IMG/VR virus record: IMGVR_UViG_3300044712_001401
Span: 1-64,000 of that record
Reading direction: 5' to 3' (one strand)
DNA length: 64,000 nucleotides
Origin: a virus
In this document: piece after piece, positions 7,548 through 16,273 of the stretch
How the letters are laid out: every line of letters begins with the position of its first letter
Position numbering within the stretch: the first letter of the stretch is position 1
Notes under the pieces: generated by a model
What the model saw: only the letters and a program-made list of their open reading frames with translations
Told to the model about the DNA's origin: nothing
The model's database searches: none
Position numbers and translations under genes: made by a program

Positions 7548-8674
7548 CCAAGCTCGCGGAGATGCTAAATCGAGCCGACAGAACCAAAAATGTGCGGGAC
7601 GTGCCGGCGACGGCGGCGGCCGAAGAGAGCGAGACGGTGACGCGGCGCGGCGATTTGTGGCGGCTGGGCGAGCATCGGCTGCTCTGCGGCGACTCGACGA
7701 ATGCAGAGGACGTGGCGCGGCTGATGAATGGCGAAAAGGCGGATTTGTGCTTCACGTCGCCGCCATACGGGCAACAGCGAGACTACACGAATGAAGTAAA
7801 AGAAAAGTGTCAAGACTGGGACGGCCTTATGCGTGGCGTCTTTGGCAACCTGCCGATGGCCGACGCGGGGCAGGTACTCGTCAATCTCGGACTGATTCAC
7901 CGCGAGGGCGAATGGATTCCCTATTGGGATGGATGGATTGAGTGGATGCGGACGCAGGGCTGGAGGCGTTTTGGCTGGTACGTGTGGGATCAGGGACCGG
8001 GACTTCCTGGCGACTGGGCTGGCCGCTTGGCCCCATCACATGAGTTTGTCTTTCACTTTAATAAACACGCCAAAAAGCCGGATAAGACGGTGGAATGTAA
8101 GCATGCAGGACACGTCGGCCATAACAAGGGAGGACTTCGCGACGTCGATGGCAAAGTCTTAGAGTGGTCGCACCGAAACCAACCAGTGCAAGACATGAAA
8201 ATAGCGGATTCGGTCTGTCGAGTGTCGCGTGAAAAGGCATCGTACCTGCACGGCCACCCCGCCATGTTCTCAGTTGGGTTTGCGGCTTACTTCGTTGTCG
8301 CATGGCCAGGGGCGATCTACGAACCTTTTTGCGGTTCTGGCACAACGCTAATCGCCGCCGAGCAACTCGGCCGCAAATGCTACGGCATGGAGATTAGCCC
8401 GCAGTATTGCGACGTCATCGTGCGTCGCTGGGAGTCGCTCACCGGACGACAGGCGGAACGCGTCGTGGGCGGGCCGCTCGGCGACGCAGGCTGCCGAGGC
8501 GGCTCAAATGCCGAACCGGGCAGCGCGGACGCGACGGCGGCGACGTGGGGCGGCTGGGGTGGCGGATCTCAAGCGATCGGTGACGAGGTCGGCGTCGAGA
8601 TGCGGCAGCCGACGCCGGACGAGCTTGACGCGTCCGGCGTGGTCTACGTGCGGCGTTCACGCCGAGGCGGCTAG
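7106..8674 (+). CDS. ParB-like domain / DNA methyltransferase fusion 2
   Basis: ATG 7106 overlaps the previous stop and matches the start of the paralogous gene. The N-terminal ~140 residues are almost identical to that gene. The catalytic half differs: TSPPYG at 217-222 and EPFCGSGTT from residue 406, with a different central region that probably sets target choice. An SPPY motif is commoner in N4-cytosine enzymes, so it may make a different mark. The C-terminus is a Gly/Ala-rich tail. Its stop codon overlaps that of a convergent minus-strand gene in a CTAG. Confidence 0.92.
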   Translation: MSSGELRVRNLGIRRVRVRDIIDNPHNYRTHGDEQREGFAKTVAEIGWYGYPDVFEHPDYPGKVMLIDGELRTHHLLAKYGAEAEIEVNVTDFTPAEAQKALATHDPISALAGFDATKHADLMRELSSVESSAEFKGFLDSLATSQNAKLAEMLNRADRTKNVRDVPATAAAEESETVTRRGDLWRLGEHRLLCGDSTNAEDVARLMNGEKADLCFTSPPYGQQRDYTNEVKEKCQDWDGLMRGVFGNLPMADAGQVLVNLGLIHREGEWIPYWDGWIEWMRTQGWRRFGWYVWDQGPGLPGDWAGRLAPSHEFVFHFNKHAKKPDKTVECKHAGHVGHNKGGLRDVDGKVLEWSHRNQPVQDMKIADSVCRVSREKASYLHGHPAMFSVGFAAYFVVAWPGAIYEPFCGSGTTLIAAEQLGRKCYGMEISPQYCDVIVRRWESLTGRQAERVVGGPLGDAGCRGGSNAEPGSADATAATWGGWGGGSQAIGDEVGVEMRQPTPDELDASGVVYVRRSRRGG

Positions 8675-9585
8675 GACTTCGGCTCAATCTCCGTGCGTCC
8701 GTCGGCGGCGTAGTGGCCGGTGGGGACTCGCGTAGCGACGTCGCGGTGGACGATGGTCGGCTTGATCCAGACGATGCGCGGAATTGTGCGGCCGGGGCCT
8801 GTCCAGCGTAGCGCGTGGTGCGGGCGTCTGTAATGCGGCATCGTCTCCAACGAGCGGCCGATGTGGATTCCGTTTTCGCCCCGCCGAGCGGCGCGGGCGA
8901 CCATGACCGCTAGTTGCTCTGGCGTTGCGTCTTCGCGCTTGTGCTCGTCGCGGGCGAGTAGGACCGGCTCGACGATGTCGGGGTCGCGTTCGACGAGCGA
9001 CACGAACAACGCGGCGCTGATTCCGGTCCTCGTAAGCCACTCCGTCGCGGGCTTTCCGGTTGGGGAATCGTCGGAGTCAACGGCTCGATCGGAGTAGGGG
9101 TCGCGCCCCATTAACGTCTGGACCGATTCGTTCCAGCCAATCACTCCGAGCACGAGCCCCCGCGCTGGGCGTCGCGGGTCGTTGTGCGTGAGATAGTAGC
9201 CGTCGATGGCAAACGCAATTAGCGGCTCCTGCTCTCCGTCTAGCATAGCTTTCGGATAGAACATGACGACGGCGGTGCTGATCGCAATCGGCGGCGACGA
9301 GTGACCGAACGAGATGCTGTCGGACTCGGGGAACCGAATTGCATAAACGGATTTTTGTTGCGGCTCTGGAAGTTTGGCGGCGCTCTCACAATCTGAGAGA
9401 AACCGGACCGCCGAGGGGGCGATCGACGGCCATAGCTTGACGTAATGGCGTCCGCTATTGACCCAATCGCGGCTCGCATTCAGCAGGAGTTTCGTTTCCG
9501 TTGCCGAGAGCCCCAAGTTGAACGTCGGGTCGCGGCGAAGGAGTCTCGCGGCGTGGCGCTCAATGTCGACGTCGAAGAACTTCAT
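8671..9585 (-). CDS. Hypothetical protein (304 aa)
   Basis: This is the last gene of a minus-strand block. The first ~230 residues are mixed alpha/beta with no motif I can name. The C-terminal ~70 residues are His/Arg-rich ([20 protein letters not shown], then [10 protein letters not shown]), resembling C-terminal segments of many uncharacterised phage proteins. It overlaps the preceding minus-strand gene by ATGA. Function unknown. Confidence 0.75.
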   Translation of the reverse strand: MKFFDVDIERHAARLLRRDPTFNLGLSATETKLLLNASRDWVNSGRHYVKLWPSIAPSAVRFLSDCESAAKLPEPQQKSVYAIRFPESDSISFGHSSPPIAISTAVVMFYPKAMLDGEQEPLIAFAIDGYYLTHNDPRRPARGLVLGVIGWNESVQTLMGRDPYSDRAVDSDDSPTGKPATEWLTRTGISAALFVSLVERDPDIVEPVLLARDEHKREDATPEQLAVMVARAARRGENGIHIGRSLETMPHYRRPHHALRWTGPGRTIPRIVWIKPTIVHRDVATRVPTGHYAADGRTEIEPKS

Positions 9586-10058
9586 CGCTTGGCTCCAGCT
9601 TTGCGGTGTGGAATTTTTGGGGTGGGAGTCGCGCTCGCAACGCTGAACGAGTCAACGCCATCGCGAAATCGCGTGAGCGTCTTTACAAACCAAATCCCAT
9701 GTCGGATGGCATCGTCTTCCGTCAAGAACAAGCCGATGACTTCTGTACCGTCGACGGTGAGGGAGTGGATGTTGCGCCCGTCTCGCGTGCGAGTCGTCTT
9801 GGCGACTGCGATTTGATAGCAATGGGCCGGGCGGGTCGTCGTGGCAACGGTGGGCTCCCGCATAGAGAGCGTTTTGTCGCGAGCGGCAATGTAGAGTTGC
9901 TCGACGGTCTCAAGCGGGCTGGGCTCGCGGCGACTCAAGACGGGGGCGAACGCAAATCGGCCACATCCGGTGCAGACAATTCGCGACGTGCGAGAGTTGG
10001 GTAGAAACGTCTTTTCCAACGCGTCTCCGCACTTGGGGCATCTTTTGGCGGGGTCCAT
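9582..10058 (-). CDS. Zinc-ribbon protein, unknown function
   Basis: The 158-residue product has an N-terminal zinc ribbon (CPKCGDAL at residues 8-15 and CTGCGRF about 20 residues later). A beta-rich central domain follows, with a conserved-looking IGLFLTEDDAIRHG segment, and then a basic tail. It is translationally coupled to the next minus gene by ATGA. The role is unknown. Confidence 0.75.
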   Translation of the reverse strand: MDPAKRCPKCGDALEKTFLPNSRTSRIVCTGCGRFAFAPVLSRREPSPLETVEQLYIAARDKTLSMREPTVATTTRPAHCYQIAVAKTTRTRDGRNIHSLTVDGTEVIGLFLTEDDAIRHGIWFVKTLTRFRDGVDSFSVASATPTPKIPHRKAGAKR

Positions 10059-10112
10059 CGGTCGTTCTCCGGGGAGTGTTGGGCGAGGCGTACGCGTTCC
10101 GGGCAGCGTCTC

Positions 10113-10559
10113 CTAGTCTGTCGCGTCGGCGAAGCCGTCGTAGATCGTGGCAAGTGGAATCCCATAGCGGCGGCTCCAAGCCTTGAGCGTCGACGCGAGA
10201 TCTCCGGACGGTCCGGTGACAATATCGAATCCGTCGACACCGGTTCGCGTTCCGTCGACGTCGACGGCATAAATCGTCGCCATCCCGTCTTCGACCGCAA
10301 ACTCAAAGCGATCTCCGGACTTGGCGGGTTGCGGCTCCGGCTCCGTCGCGGGCTGGGCGCGGAAATCTAGCAGGGCTCGTCCTGGCGCGAGATACGCCGG
10401 CCGTCGTCGTCTCCAAGCAACGGCGATGTAGGGCAACTCGGGCCGGTGCGGCAGCGTTACTTCGAGATAGCGGCAGCCGGTTCCGGCGGCGAGTTGCGCG
10501 ACGTTCGAGACGGCGATTTGCGGCGAGTAGGCGATGATTCGCGGCGTGGAGGTGATCAC
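10113..10559 (-). CDS. Hypothetical protein (148 aa)
   Basis: GTG 10559 is chosen because GGAG lies eight bases upstream on the minus strand; the longer frame runs into the neighbouring gene. The product has beta-strand-rich halves joined by a Pro/Glu/Thr-rich linker; the second half ends in a helical segment (LASTLKAWSRRYGIPLATIY). No recognised family. It lies downstream of hairpin 10580-10601. Confidence 0.68.
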   Translation of the reverse strand: MITSTPRIIAYSPQIAVSNVAQLAAGTGCRYLEVTLPHRPELPYIAVAWRRRRPAYLAPGRALLDFRAQPATEPEPQPAKSGDRFEFAVEDGMATIYAVDVDGTRTGVDGFDIVTGPSGDLASTLKAWSRRYGIPLATIYDGFADATD

Positions 10560-10579
10560 GGAATTTCTCCTAAATGAAA

Positions 10580-10601
10580 GCGGCTCGGACTTCCGAGCCG
10601 C
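10580..10601 (-). promoter_or_regulatory. Hairpin between minus-strand genes
   Basis: The arms GCGGCTCGGA (10580-10589) and TCCGAGCCGC (10592-10601) are perfectly complementary. On the minus strand the stem is followed by TTTCATTTA, so it could act as a weak terminator or attenuator between two minus-strand genes. Confidence 0.55.
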
Positions 10602-10626
10602 AGGTTGTTGTGGCTCTGGTGTTGGA

Positions 10627-10890
10627 CTAGATGCCGCGCCAGATACGCTTCGACGCGTACCTGAGTTGCGTTCCTTCGACGATGTAGACGATGCCGGGTT
10701 CGACATCCGGCGCTTTCGCGGCGGGCGTCTCGTCCTCGTCCTCGGCGGCGGCAAGGTCTGTCGAGTAGACGATGCCGGCGATCGCGTACTCGAACGGATA
10801 GCTCGGCTGCTCGGCGAGCCTCACTTCGGTGTCGCCACCAAACTCGTCCGCCATGTCTTGCAATTGTTCGATAAGTTCATGCAGAGTCAT
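10627..10890 (-). CDS. Small conserved phage protein, unknown function
   Basis: This 87-residue protein begins MTLHELIEQLQDMADEFGGD and continues TEVRLAEQPSYPFEYAI, then a VYIVEGTQLRY strand. That arrangement belongs to a small family found widely in actinobacterial and other phages and plasmids, without known function. It is the first gene of promoter P8 and uses the standard GACGACGGGAGACG leader on the minus strand. Confidence 0.8.
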   Translation of the reverse strand: MTLHELIEQLQDMADEFGGDTEVRLAEQPSYPFEYAIAGIVYSTDLAAAEDEDETPAAKAPDVEPGIVYIVEGTQLRYASKRIWRGI

Positions 10891-10944
10891 CTTGCGTCTC
10901 CCGTCGTCTTGTTTTCCAGTCGCGTCCAGCCGCTCTGTGCGTCC

Positions 10945-10985
10945 GTTCGATGCGTCAATACTACCTAAGTCGGCATATGAGTCAA
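10945..10985 (-). promoter_or_regulatory. Promoter cassette P8, minus strand (TTGACT-N16-TAGTAT)
   Basis: Read on the minus strand, -35 TTGACT lies at 10985-10980 and -10 TAGTAT at 10963-10958, with spacer CATATGCCGACTTAGG. The same CATATGCCGA spacer and downstream CGCATCGAACGGACGCAC show it belongs to the same promoter family, in inverted orientation. Confidence 0.78.
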
Positions 10986-11007
10986 CCGCAGTGTGGAAAT
11001 TCCGAGA

Positions 11008-11481
11008 TTATTTTTCCGGCTTTTCTTTTGCTGGAGTTCGCGCCGGCGGTTGCTGGAAATGCTTTTCGACGGATTGGATTATCCTGCGTAGCTCGGATGA
11101 CGCTTTCTCCGCAGTTAATGCGATCACTTCCACAACCTTAGATGGCTTTCCGATAACTGAATCGTCGGGATTCTGGAGACAGCGTTCGGATAGGACTTGA
11201 TCCGGCTCGCTCGTGTCAAGGATCTTGTTGAGTTCGGCGGCTAGGTCTTCGAGGACTCCGGACGAGTACAAAAAGCGTGGCTCGTCCGCGCGTTGGCATT
11301 CGTCGGATTCAACGTGCGCCGCGCAGCATCTCGCTAGGTTGGAAACCATGTCGGTCCATTGCACTAGGTCTTCGCGGCGAAACGCGGGGAGCGATGAGGC
11401 GTGGACTCCGCGAGCTATCGCCTTGGCGACGGAGCGGATTGAAGTTGAGTCGGCTTTGCGAGGCGCTGGACGCGGTGACAT
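11008..11481 (-). CDS. Hypothetical helical protein (157 aa)
   Basis: The ATG at 11481 is preceded on the minus strand by GGAGGC, a good ribosome site. The product is basic at both ends, with mostly helical centre segments and a Pro/Lys-rich tail (PPARTPAKEKPEK). There is no zinc motif or membrane segment and no recognised family. It is the first gene of the minus-strand block, driven by P9. Confidence 0.72.
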   Translation of the reverse strand: MSPRPAPRKADSTSIRSVAKAIARGVHASSLPAFRREDLVQWTDMVSNLARCCAAHVESDECQRADEPRFLYSSGVLEDLAAELNKILDTSEPDQVLSERCLQNPDDSVIGKPSKVVEVIALTAEKASSELRRIIQSVEKHFQQPPARTPAKEKPEK

Positions 11482-11537
11482 AAAAGCCTCCGGGAAAAAT
11501 CAGGTGGTATGTTGAAAGTCGTTCTCCTGTCGAGTAG

Positions 11538-11565
11538 ATAATACCGACGACGGAATAGCTTTCAA
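11538..11565 (-). promoter_or_regulatory. Promoter P9, minus strand (TTGAAA-N16-TATTAT)
   Basis: Read on the minus strand, -35 TTGAAA (11565-11560) and -10 TATTAT (11543-11538) are 16 bases apart. The spacer contains CTATTCCG at the position where other cassettes carry CTATGCCG. It lacks the GACGA leader of most cassettes. Confidence 0.7.
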
Positions 11566-11599
11566 TCGCGATTCGTGGTTTTTTGACGCGGGGTGTGGC

Positions 11600-12040
11600 G
11601 TGGACAGTCGAGCGGGGTTTGACGCGTTTGGTTTTTATCGCGGCGAGGACGTTGACTCCGAGCCGTCAATTGTCGCGTCGCTCGCGGACGGGGCGACGAT
11701 TCCTCGTTCTGGCGGGTTTCGGGCCGAGTTCCGGCCGGCCGATTCGTTTCGGTGGCCAGACGACGGGGGCGGGTGGGGTCGAGCCTGGGAGCCAGACGCG
11801 GAGCGTGGCAACGTCGGCGGGCGACTCGTCGACGTCAAACAGGAAGCCGTCGTCGTGCATATTCTGGTGGCGGGGCGGACGTTGTGCGAGCAGCCGTCGC
11901 GTGACGTTCCGGCGACGTGGCCGGCGGGGCACGTGTGGGTGCGCGCGACGGAGGCGGCGATGGCTACCTGTCGCGAGTGCCTGCGGCTCGCGTCCAACGT
12001 CGTCGCGGACGTTAGACGCAACAAGAGCGGCCGGGCGTAA
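11600..12040 (+). CDS. Hypothetical protein (146 aa)
   Basis: The frame starts at GTG 11600, after GGGGTG. The first half is acidic and Gly-rich, with little predicted order; the second has a strand-rich block and a CRECLRL motif near a C-terminal helix. It is the first plus-strand gene after the minus block. I do not recognise it. Confidence 0.6.
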   Translation: MDSRAGFDAFGFYRGEDVDSEPSIVASLADGATIPRSGGFRAEFRPADSFRWPDDGGGWGRAWEPDAERGNVGGRLVDVKQEAVVVHILVAGRTLCEQPSRDVPATWPAGHVWVRATEAAMATCRECLRLASNVVADVRRNKSGRA

Positions 12041-12096
12041 TCCTGTTGGGATCTGGGCGGGATCAGGTACGGACGGACAAAAATCGGAGACGTGCG

Positions 12097-12669
12097 ATGG
12101 CAAGTAACGCAGCAAAAATGCATCCGGAAATCGCGAACGCGGTCGGGCCTGGGAAGCTCGTTCGAGCCTTGACGATTTCGCAGCCGTGGGCGGACAAAAT
12201 CGCAAGCGGCGATAAGTGGGTGGAAAACCGGACCTGGGAGACCCCCTATCGGGGTGTGCTGGCAATCCATGCCGGGAAAGGCTCGCGGTATCTGACGGCG
12301 TCCGAATTGCGGGGCTATACGCGAGGAGCCGTCGTGGCGTTGGCTCGGCTCGTGGCGTGCGTTCGCTTGCAGGACGGCTCAGAACGCGTCCGAGGCTCGG
12401 CGAGGCTCACGGCGAGCCCCCACGACGCTCAAGAGTTGTCGGCGGCCGGCTTGTCGTTGGGGCACGTTCTGGCGCACGAGTACACGGAGGGGCCGGTGTG
12501 CTGGGTGCTGCGCGACGTCTGGCTTCTGGCAAAGCCAGTGCCGGCGGCCGGGGCTCAAGGGGTGTGGATGTGGGATTCTTCGGCTATGCGGCCGGATGTT
12601 GCGGGCGGCGTTGAGTCTCCGCCGGGCGAGCGTGAACGCGACGAGCGACAGCGGCGGCTGCGGATGTAG
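12097..12669 (+). CDS. ASCH (PUA-like) domain protein
   Basis: Residues ~20-60 carry the ASCH signature: LTISQPWADKIASGDKWVEN, then RTW, YRG and LAIHAGKG. The later WVLRDVWLLAKPVPAAGAQG segment closes the PUA-like barrel. ASCH domains bind RNA or modified nucleic acids and are common in phages; the ligand here is unknown. ATG 12097 follows GGAGA. The stop codon falls inside a small 11-bp repeat. Confidence 0.88.
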   Translation: MASNAAKMHPEIANAVGPGKLVRALTISQPWADKIASGDKWVENRTWETPYRGVLAIHAGKGSRYLTASELRGYTRGAVVALARLVACVRLQDGSERVRGSARLTASPHDAQELSAAGLSLGHVLAHEYTEGPVCWVLRDVWLLAKPVPAAGAQGVWMWDSSAMRPDVAGGVESPPGERERDERQRRLRM

Positions 12670-12693
12670 CGCGGATGTAGCGCGGATGTAGCG
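12661..12693 (+). repeat. Three copies of an 11-bp repeat
   Basis: CGGATGTAGCG occurs three times head to tail, spanning the end of the ASCH gene including its stop codon. It is probably slippage-generated. Confidence 0.85.
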
Positions 12694-12812
12694 CAGCTTG
12701 CCGGTGCATGCGGGGCCGGTCGTGTTCGTAGCGATATTTCGGCTGCCGCGCGATCCGGTGTGTACGAGTCGATCGAGTGGTGCAACGCAACGAAACCTGA
12801 TATTGTCGAGAA

Positions 12813-13442
12813 ATGAGCGAAAAACGACGTCCGACAATCCGGTTGCGTGCTCAATTTGGACGCAAGCGAATTTGCGTTGAGCTTTTTCCGCTTGCCGAGT
12901 TTTTGGGCAAAGTGCCGAAAGGCGAATCGCCAAACTCTGGGACCGGAGACCGGTATCGGCTGCGAGTCAACCGGCGTTGGTTTGAAACGTCTCGACGCGT
13001 GGAAGTCTACGAAGACGACGTACGAGACAGCGAACGCGAGACGGCCGAGCCGGCCGGGGAAGACGGCGACGGCCGGGCGTTGGTGCGTGTCACTCGCTCG
13101 ACGACGTGGCAATTTTTCACGCTCTCGGAGGTGTTCGCGGTGATGCGGCGTTCGCTCGCGGACTGGCGGAAACGTGCTGGGCGTCAGGCTCGCATCGAGC
13201 CGCAGGCACGCAAGAAAACGCGAGCCTCGCCAGTTCCGGAGGCGAGTGGCAGCGATCACCCGGGATCTCAGGAGGATCACCCGGGATCTCGAATTGGTTC
13301 CGGCGACGACGTGGCGCAGCACCAAAAACGGCAAGCCGGCGCTCGGGCGCAAGCCTTACTCGCGGGCTGGAGTCGTGGCGATGATATTGCCACTCAAGAG
13401 GACGTTGAAAGCGAGGCGGGAAATGTCGCAAGCCGGGTCTAA
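12813..13442 (+). CDS. Hypothetical protein upstream of terminase genes
   Basis: The 209-residue product starts at ATG 12813. The first ~130 residues are beta-rich (RLRAQFGRKRICVELFPLAE; later TTWQFFTLSEVFAVMRRSLADW), and the rest is Arg/Gln/Ala-rich and probably disordered. It overlaps the next gene by 20 bases. Its position suggests a packaging role, but nothing in the sequence proves this. Confidence 0.65.
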   Translation: MSEKRRPTIRLRAQFGRKRICVELFPLAEFLGKVPKGESPNSGTGDRYRLRVNRRWFETSRRVEVYEDDVRDSERETAEPAGEDGDGRALVRVTRSTTWQFFTLSEVFAVMRRSLADWRKRAGRQARIEPQARKKTRASPVPEASGSDHPGSQEDHPGSRIGSGDDVAQHQKRQAGARAQALLAGWSRGDDIATQEDVESEAGNVASRV

Positions 13443-14532
13443 TTCATGGGATGCGTGGATTGAAGATGCGTTCGGCGAGGACGCAAACGCGGACCAGCGG
13501 GAGCCCCGAACGGACGACGTTTCGCCTGTTGATCCGGGCGAAATCGTAGCCGACGAAAACCGCGAAGCGGATCGAGGGGAGGCAGGTGGTTCCCAGGATG
13601 TATCGGCGGGGCAAAGGAAACGAAGGCGACGTCCGGAGCGTGGGCGTGGTGGGCGTCCTCGCGAAGAGGACCGGGCAACGGCTACGGGCGGTCGGTATGC
13701 TCGCTATCTGGAAGCGGACCGCGAGCGAAAGCGGATCGCGAGGGCTGCTCAACGCGAGCTAAGGGAGCGAGCGGAGCGGGAGGCGTCGAGCGGAGCGGGC
13801 GAGACGACCGAGCCGATGGCGTCGCCAGTCGTGTCTGGTGGCGTGCGACTGGACGCGGGAGCGGACGTCGCACAAGATACGCGCGGGGCCGAAACCGCAA
13901 ACACCTTCCGGAGCACGGAAGACGGACCGGTCGCTCCAAGCCAACGAACGGACCAGCAACTCGACAACGTCGCGCGGTCGAATCATCCTCGCGACGACAG
14001 CAACAACGCGGCAGCCTCCGTGGTTGATGGTGGCTCGTCGTCGAGCGGTCCGACGTCCGGGGCCGGGGGCGTGTCGCGCGCGGCACCGAACGCGAGCGGA
14101 GCAGGCGTCCGGGAGCCGTCGGCGTATGACGACGAAAGCGGGTTGACTCACGCCGAGGAGTTGCGCCATGTCGAGCGGGCGGTGCGTCAGCGTTGGCCGA
14201 CGACACCGCAAGCGAGGCAGCTAATAGCGCAGAAGATTACGCTGCTCGCATTGTCGCCTGAGTCGTCGCCGGGGCTCTCGCTCAAGGCGGCTCGAATCTA
14301 CGTGCAGATGGAAGCTCAAAACCAATCGGACGAGCACAAAGTTCTTCCAGATCAGCTAATCACTTATGACGGAACCGCGCGGCCTGTCACAACTGACGGA
14401 CAACGAGTTGCTCTCATTAGAGCGTTGCTTGCGGAGCGACAGCGACGCGCCGCTCTCGGCGGACGAGATCGAGCGAATCGCGACGAGCCTGGGGCTGCCA
14501 TCGACACGAGACCGGAGCGGCCGGCTAACTGA
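13423..14532 (+). CDS. Candidate terminase small subunit or packaging accessory
   Basis: ATG 13423 follows GGCGGGAA. The N-terminal ~230 residues are low in complexity and highly charged. The folded part lies near the C-terminus: a helical block with TPQARQLIAQKITLLALSPE followed by YVQMEAQNQSDEHK, which resembles the helical core of small proteins encoded just before TerL in other phages. Assignment as small terminase rests mainly on position. It overlaps TerL by 167 bases in a different phase, which is long for this genome. Confidence 0.6.
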   Translation: MSQAGSNSWDAWIEDAFGEDANADQREPRTDDVSPVDPGEIVADENREADRGEAGGSQDVSAGQRKRRRRPERGRGGRPREEDRATATGGRYARYLEADRERKRIARAAQRELRERAEREASSGAGETTEPMASPVVSGGVRLDAGADVAQDTRGAETANTFRSTEDGPVAPSQRTDQQLDNVARSNHPRDDSNNAAASVVDGGSSSSGPTSGAGGVSRAAPNASGAGVREPSAYDDESGLTHAEELRHVERAVRQRWPTTPQARQLIAQKITLLALSPESSPGLSLKAARIYVQMEAQNQSDEHKVLPDQLITYDGTARPVTTDGQRVALIRALLAERQRRAALGGRDRANRDEPGAAIDTRPERPAN

Positions 14533-16102
14533 CCGCGAGTATGCCGACAAGCTCGCCTGCGAGACGAGCCTGCACGCGTTCGTTGAGCGAGCGTGGCCGA
14601 TTGTGGAACCTGGGACACCGTTTGTCGACGGTCCGCACTTGTGGGCGTTGTGTGCTCACGCGGAGGCGTTGCGGTTTGGTCTGATCCGCAATCTGCTCGT
14701 CGCGATTCCGCCGGGCTGCATGAAGTCGCTGCTGTGGTCGGTATTTTATCCTCCGTGGATTTGGTCCACCGAGCCGTCCTCGCGGTTCATGTTCGCGAGT
14801 TACGACCAAAGCCTTTCGACTCGCGACTCCGTGCGTTGTCGTTCAATCGTCGAGTCGGATTGGTATCGATCGCTCTGGGGCGACGTCGTCGCGCTTGTCG
14901 GGGACCAAAACGAAAAGACGCGGTTCGACACTGTGGCGCGGGGCTGGAGAATCGCGACCAGCGTTGGTGGGAGAGGCACGGGCGAGCACCCGGATTATCT
15001 CATCGTCGACGACCCGCTAAACGCGAAACGGGCGACGAGCGAGACCGAGCGGAAAGCGTGCGCGGCGTGGTGGGATGGCACGATGACGACTCGCGGCGAA
15101 ATCCGAGACGTCCGGCGAGCCGTGATCGCGCAACGTCTTGCGCCGGCCGATTTGCACGGGCACATCCTGGAAGTCGACGCTGGGCTCGGTGCGTGGGAAT
15201 ACTTGATGCTCCCGATGGAATACGAGCCGGAGCGGCATTGCAGCACGTCGATTGGCTGGAGCGATTGGCGCAGCGAGCCGGGGGAGTTGCTCTGGCCGGC
15301 GGCGTATTCGCGCGAAAAAGTCGATCGGCTCAAGCGTTCGCTAGGCTCAAAACGTGCGGCGGGACAACTCCAACAACGTCCGGTGTCACTTGACGGGGAG
15401 GTCTTTCAGCGGGCGTGGTTTCAGATTGTTGATGCGGCTCCGGCGGACGCCACGCGGGTTCGCTTCTGGGATAAGGCGGGGACGGAAGGCGCTGGCAAGT
15501 TCACAGCCGGCGTGCGGATGTCGTGCAAGGCCGGTGCGTTCTATATCGAGGACGTCCAGCGGGCGCAATTGTCGTTCGGCAAACGCGAGCAATTCATTCG
15601 GCAGATAGCAACGCTAGACGCGGACACCGTTGGTTACGTGCGGACGTGGCTGGAGCAGGAGCCGGGGTCCGGCGGAAAGGATTCAGGCAAGATCTCGGTG
15701 ATCTCGCTCGCGGGGTTTGACGTGCGGCTTGACGTCGTCTCGGGACAAGGCAGCAAAGTGGTGCGAGCGCAGGGGCTGTCGTCGCAAGCGGAGGCGGGCA
15801 ACGTATTCCTTGTGCGCGGGCCGTGGAACGCGACGTTTCTGGACGAAATCGAAGCCTTTCCGGGCGGCGAGTATTCCGACCAAGTCGACGCGTCGAGCGG
15901 GGCGTTCAACAAGCTCGCGCTCGGGGCCGGCGACGGAGCCGATTACGTGGGCGACGTCGTCGCAAGCGGCGAGGACGACGACGAGCGGCGGCCGTTCGGA
16001 GACGACGAGTTAGCCGAGTTGCCGGACGAGCTACGCGAGCTAATCGGCGAAATGCGGGGACTTCGCGGAAATCGTCGCGGGCGTGGGCGTAGCGACGACT
16101 AG
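14366..16102 (+). CDS. terL: Terminase large subunit
   Basis: The protein is the ATPase-nuclease motor that packages phage DNA into proheads. The N-terminal ATPase has an adapted Walker A, IPPGCMKS (residues 114-121), and Walker B LIVDDP (211-216), followed by a coupling motif region. The C-terminal RNase H-like nuclease begins near VRFWDKAGTEG and ends with an acidic GADYVGD. The length, 578 residues, is normal. The Met in place of the usual Gly before the Walker A Lys is found in some TerL families. The ATG lies inside the preceding gene. Confidence 0.95.
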   Translation: MTEPRGLSQLTDNELLSLERCLRSDSDAPLSADEIERIATSLGLPSTRDRSGRLTDREYADKLACETSLHAFVERAWPIVEPGTPFVDGPHLWALCAHAEALRFGLIRNLLVAIPPGCMKSLLWSVFYPPWIWSTEPSSRFMFASYDQSLSTRDSVRCRSIVESDWYRSLWGDVVALVGDQNEKTRFDTVARGWRIATSVGGRGTGEHPDYLIVDDPLNAKRATSETERKACAAWWDGTMTTRGEIRDVRRAVIAQRLAPADLHGHILEVDAGLGAWEYLMLPMEYEPERHCSTSIGWSDWRSEPGELLWPAAYSREKVDRLKRSLGSKRAAGQLQQRPVSLDGEVFQRAWFQIVDAAPADATRVRFWDKAGTEGAGKFTAGVRMSCKAGAFYIEDVQRAQLSFGKREQFIRQIATLDADTVGYVRTWLEQEPGSGGKDSGKISVISLAGFDVRLDVVSGQGSKVVRAQGLSSQAEAGNVFLVRGPWNATFLDEIEAFPGGEYSDQVDASSGAFNKLALGAGDGADYVGDVVASGEDDDERRPFGDDELAELPDELRELIGEMRGLRGNRRGRGRSDD

Positions 16103-16130
16103 AAACCGCATCGGTTGCGAAAAAAAACGA

Positions 16131-16193
16131 CCGCAAATCTACGTGGATAATCGCGATTTCTCGGATTCTTTCCGAGATTGTCTCGTTTGCGGT
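16131..16193 (+). promoter_or_regulatory. Inverted repeats between terL and promoter P3
   Basis: A hairpin TCTCGGA/TCCGAGA lies at about 16158-16177, flanked by outer arms CCGCAAA (about 16131) and TTTGCGG (about 16186). The structure sits immediately upstream of P3 and may end the terL transcript or bind a regulator. Confidence 0.5.
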
Positions 16194-16262
16194 TGCGTCC
16201 TATGCCGACTATGGTAGTATTACCCCATCGGACGCACGTGGCGGACGAGACGGGACGAGACG
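16193..16262 (+). promoter_or_regulatory. Promoter cassette P3 (TTGCGT-N16-TAGTAT)
   Basis: -35 TTGCGT lies at 16193-16198 and -10 TAGTAT at 16215-16220, with spacer CCTATGCCGACTATGG. Downstream CCCCATCGGACGCAC and a GACGAGACGGGAGACGAGAC leader match the other cassettes. Confidence 0.82.
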
Positions 16263-16273
16263 GGAGACGAGAC

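Noticed and set aside
9445-9816. Plus-strand frames opposite the minus-strand block
   Set aside because: No ribosome sites, overlap with minus-strand genes that carry zinc motifs and proper couplings.
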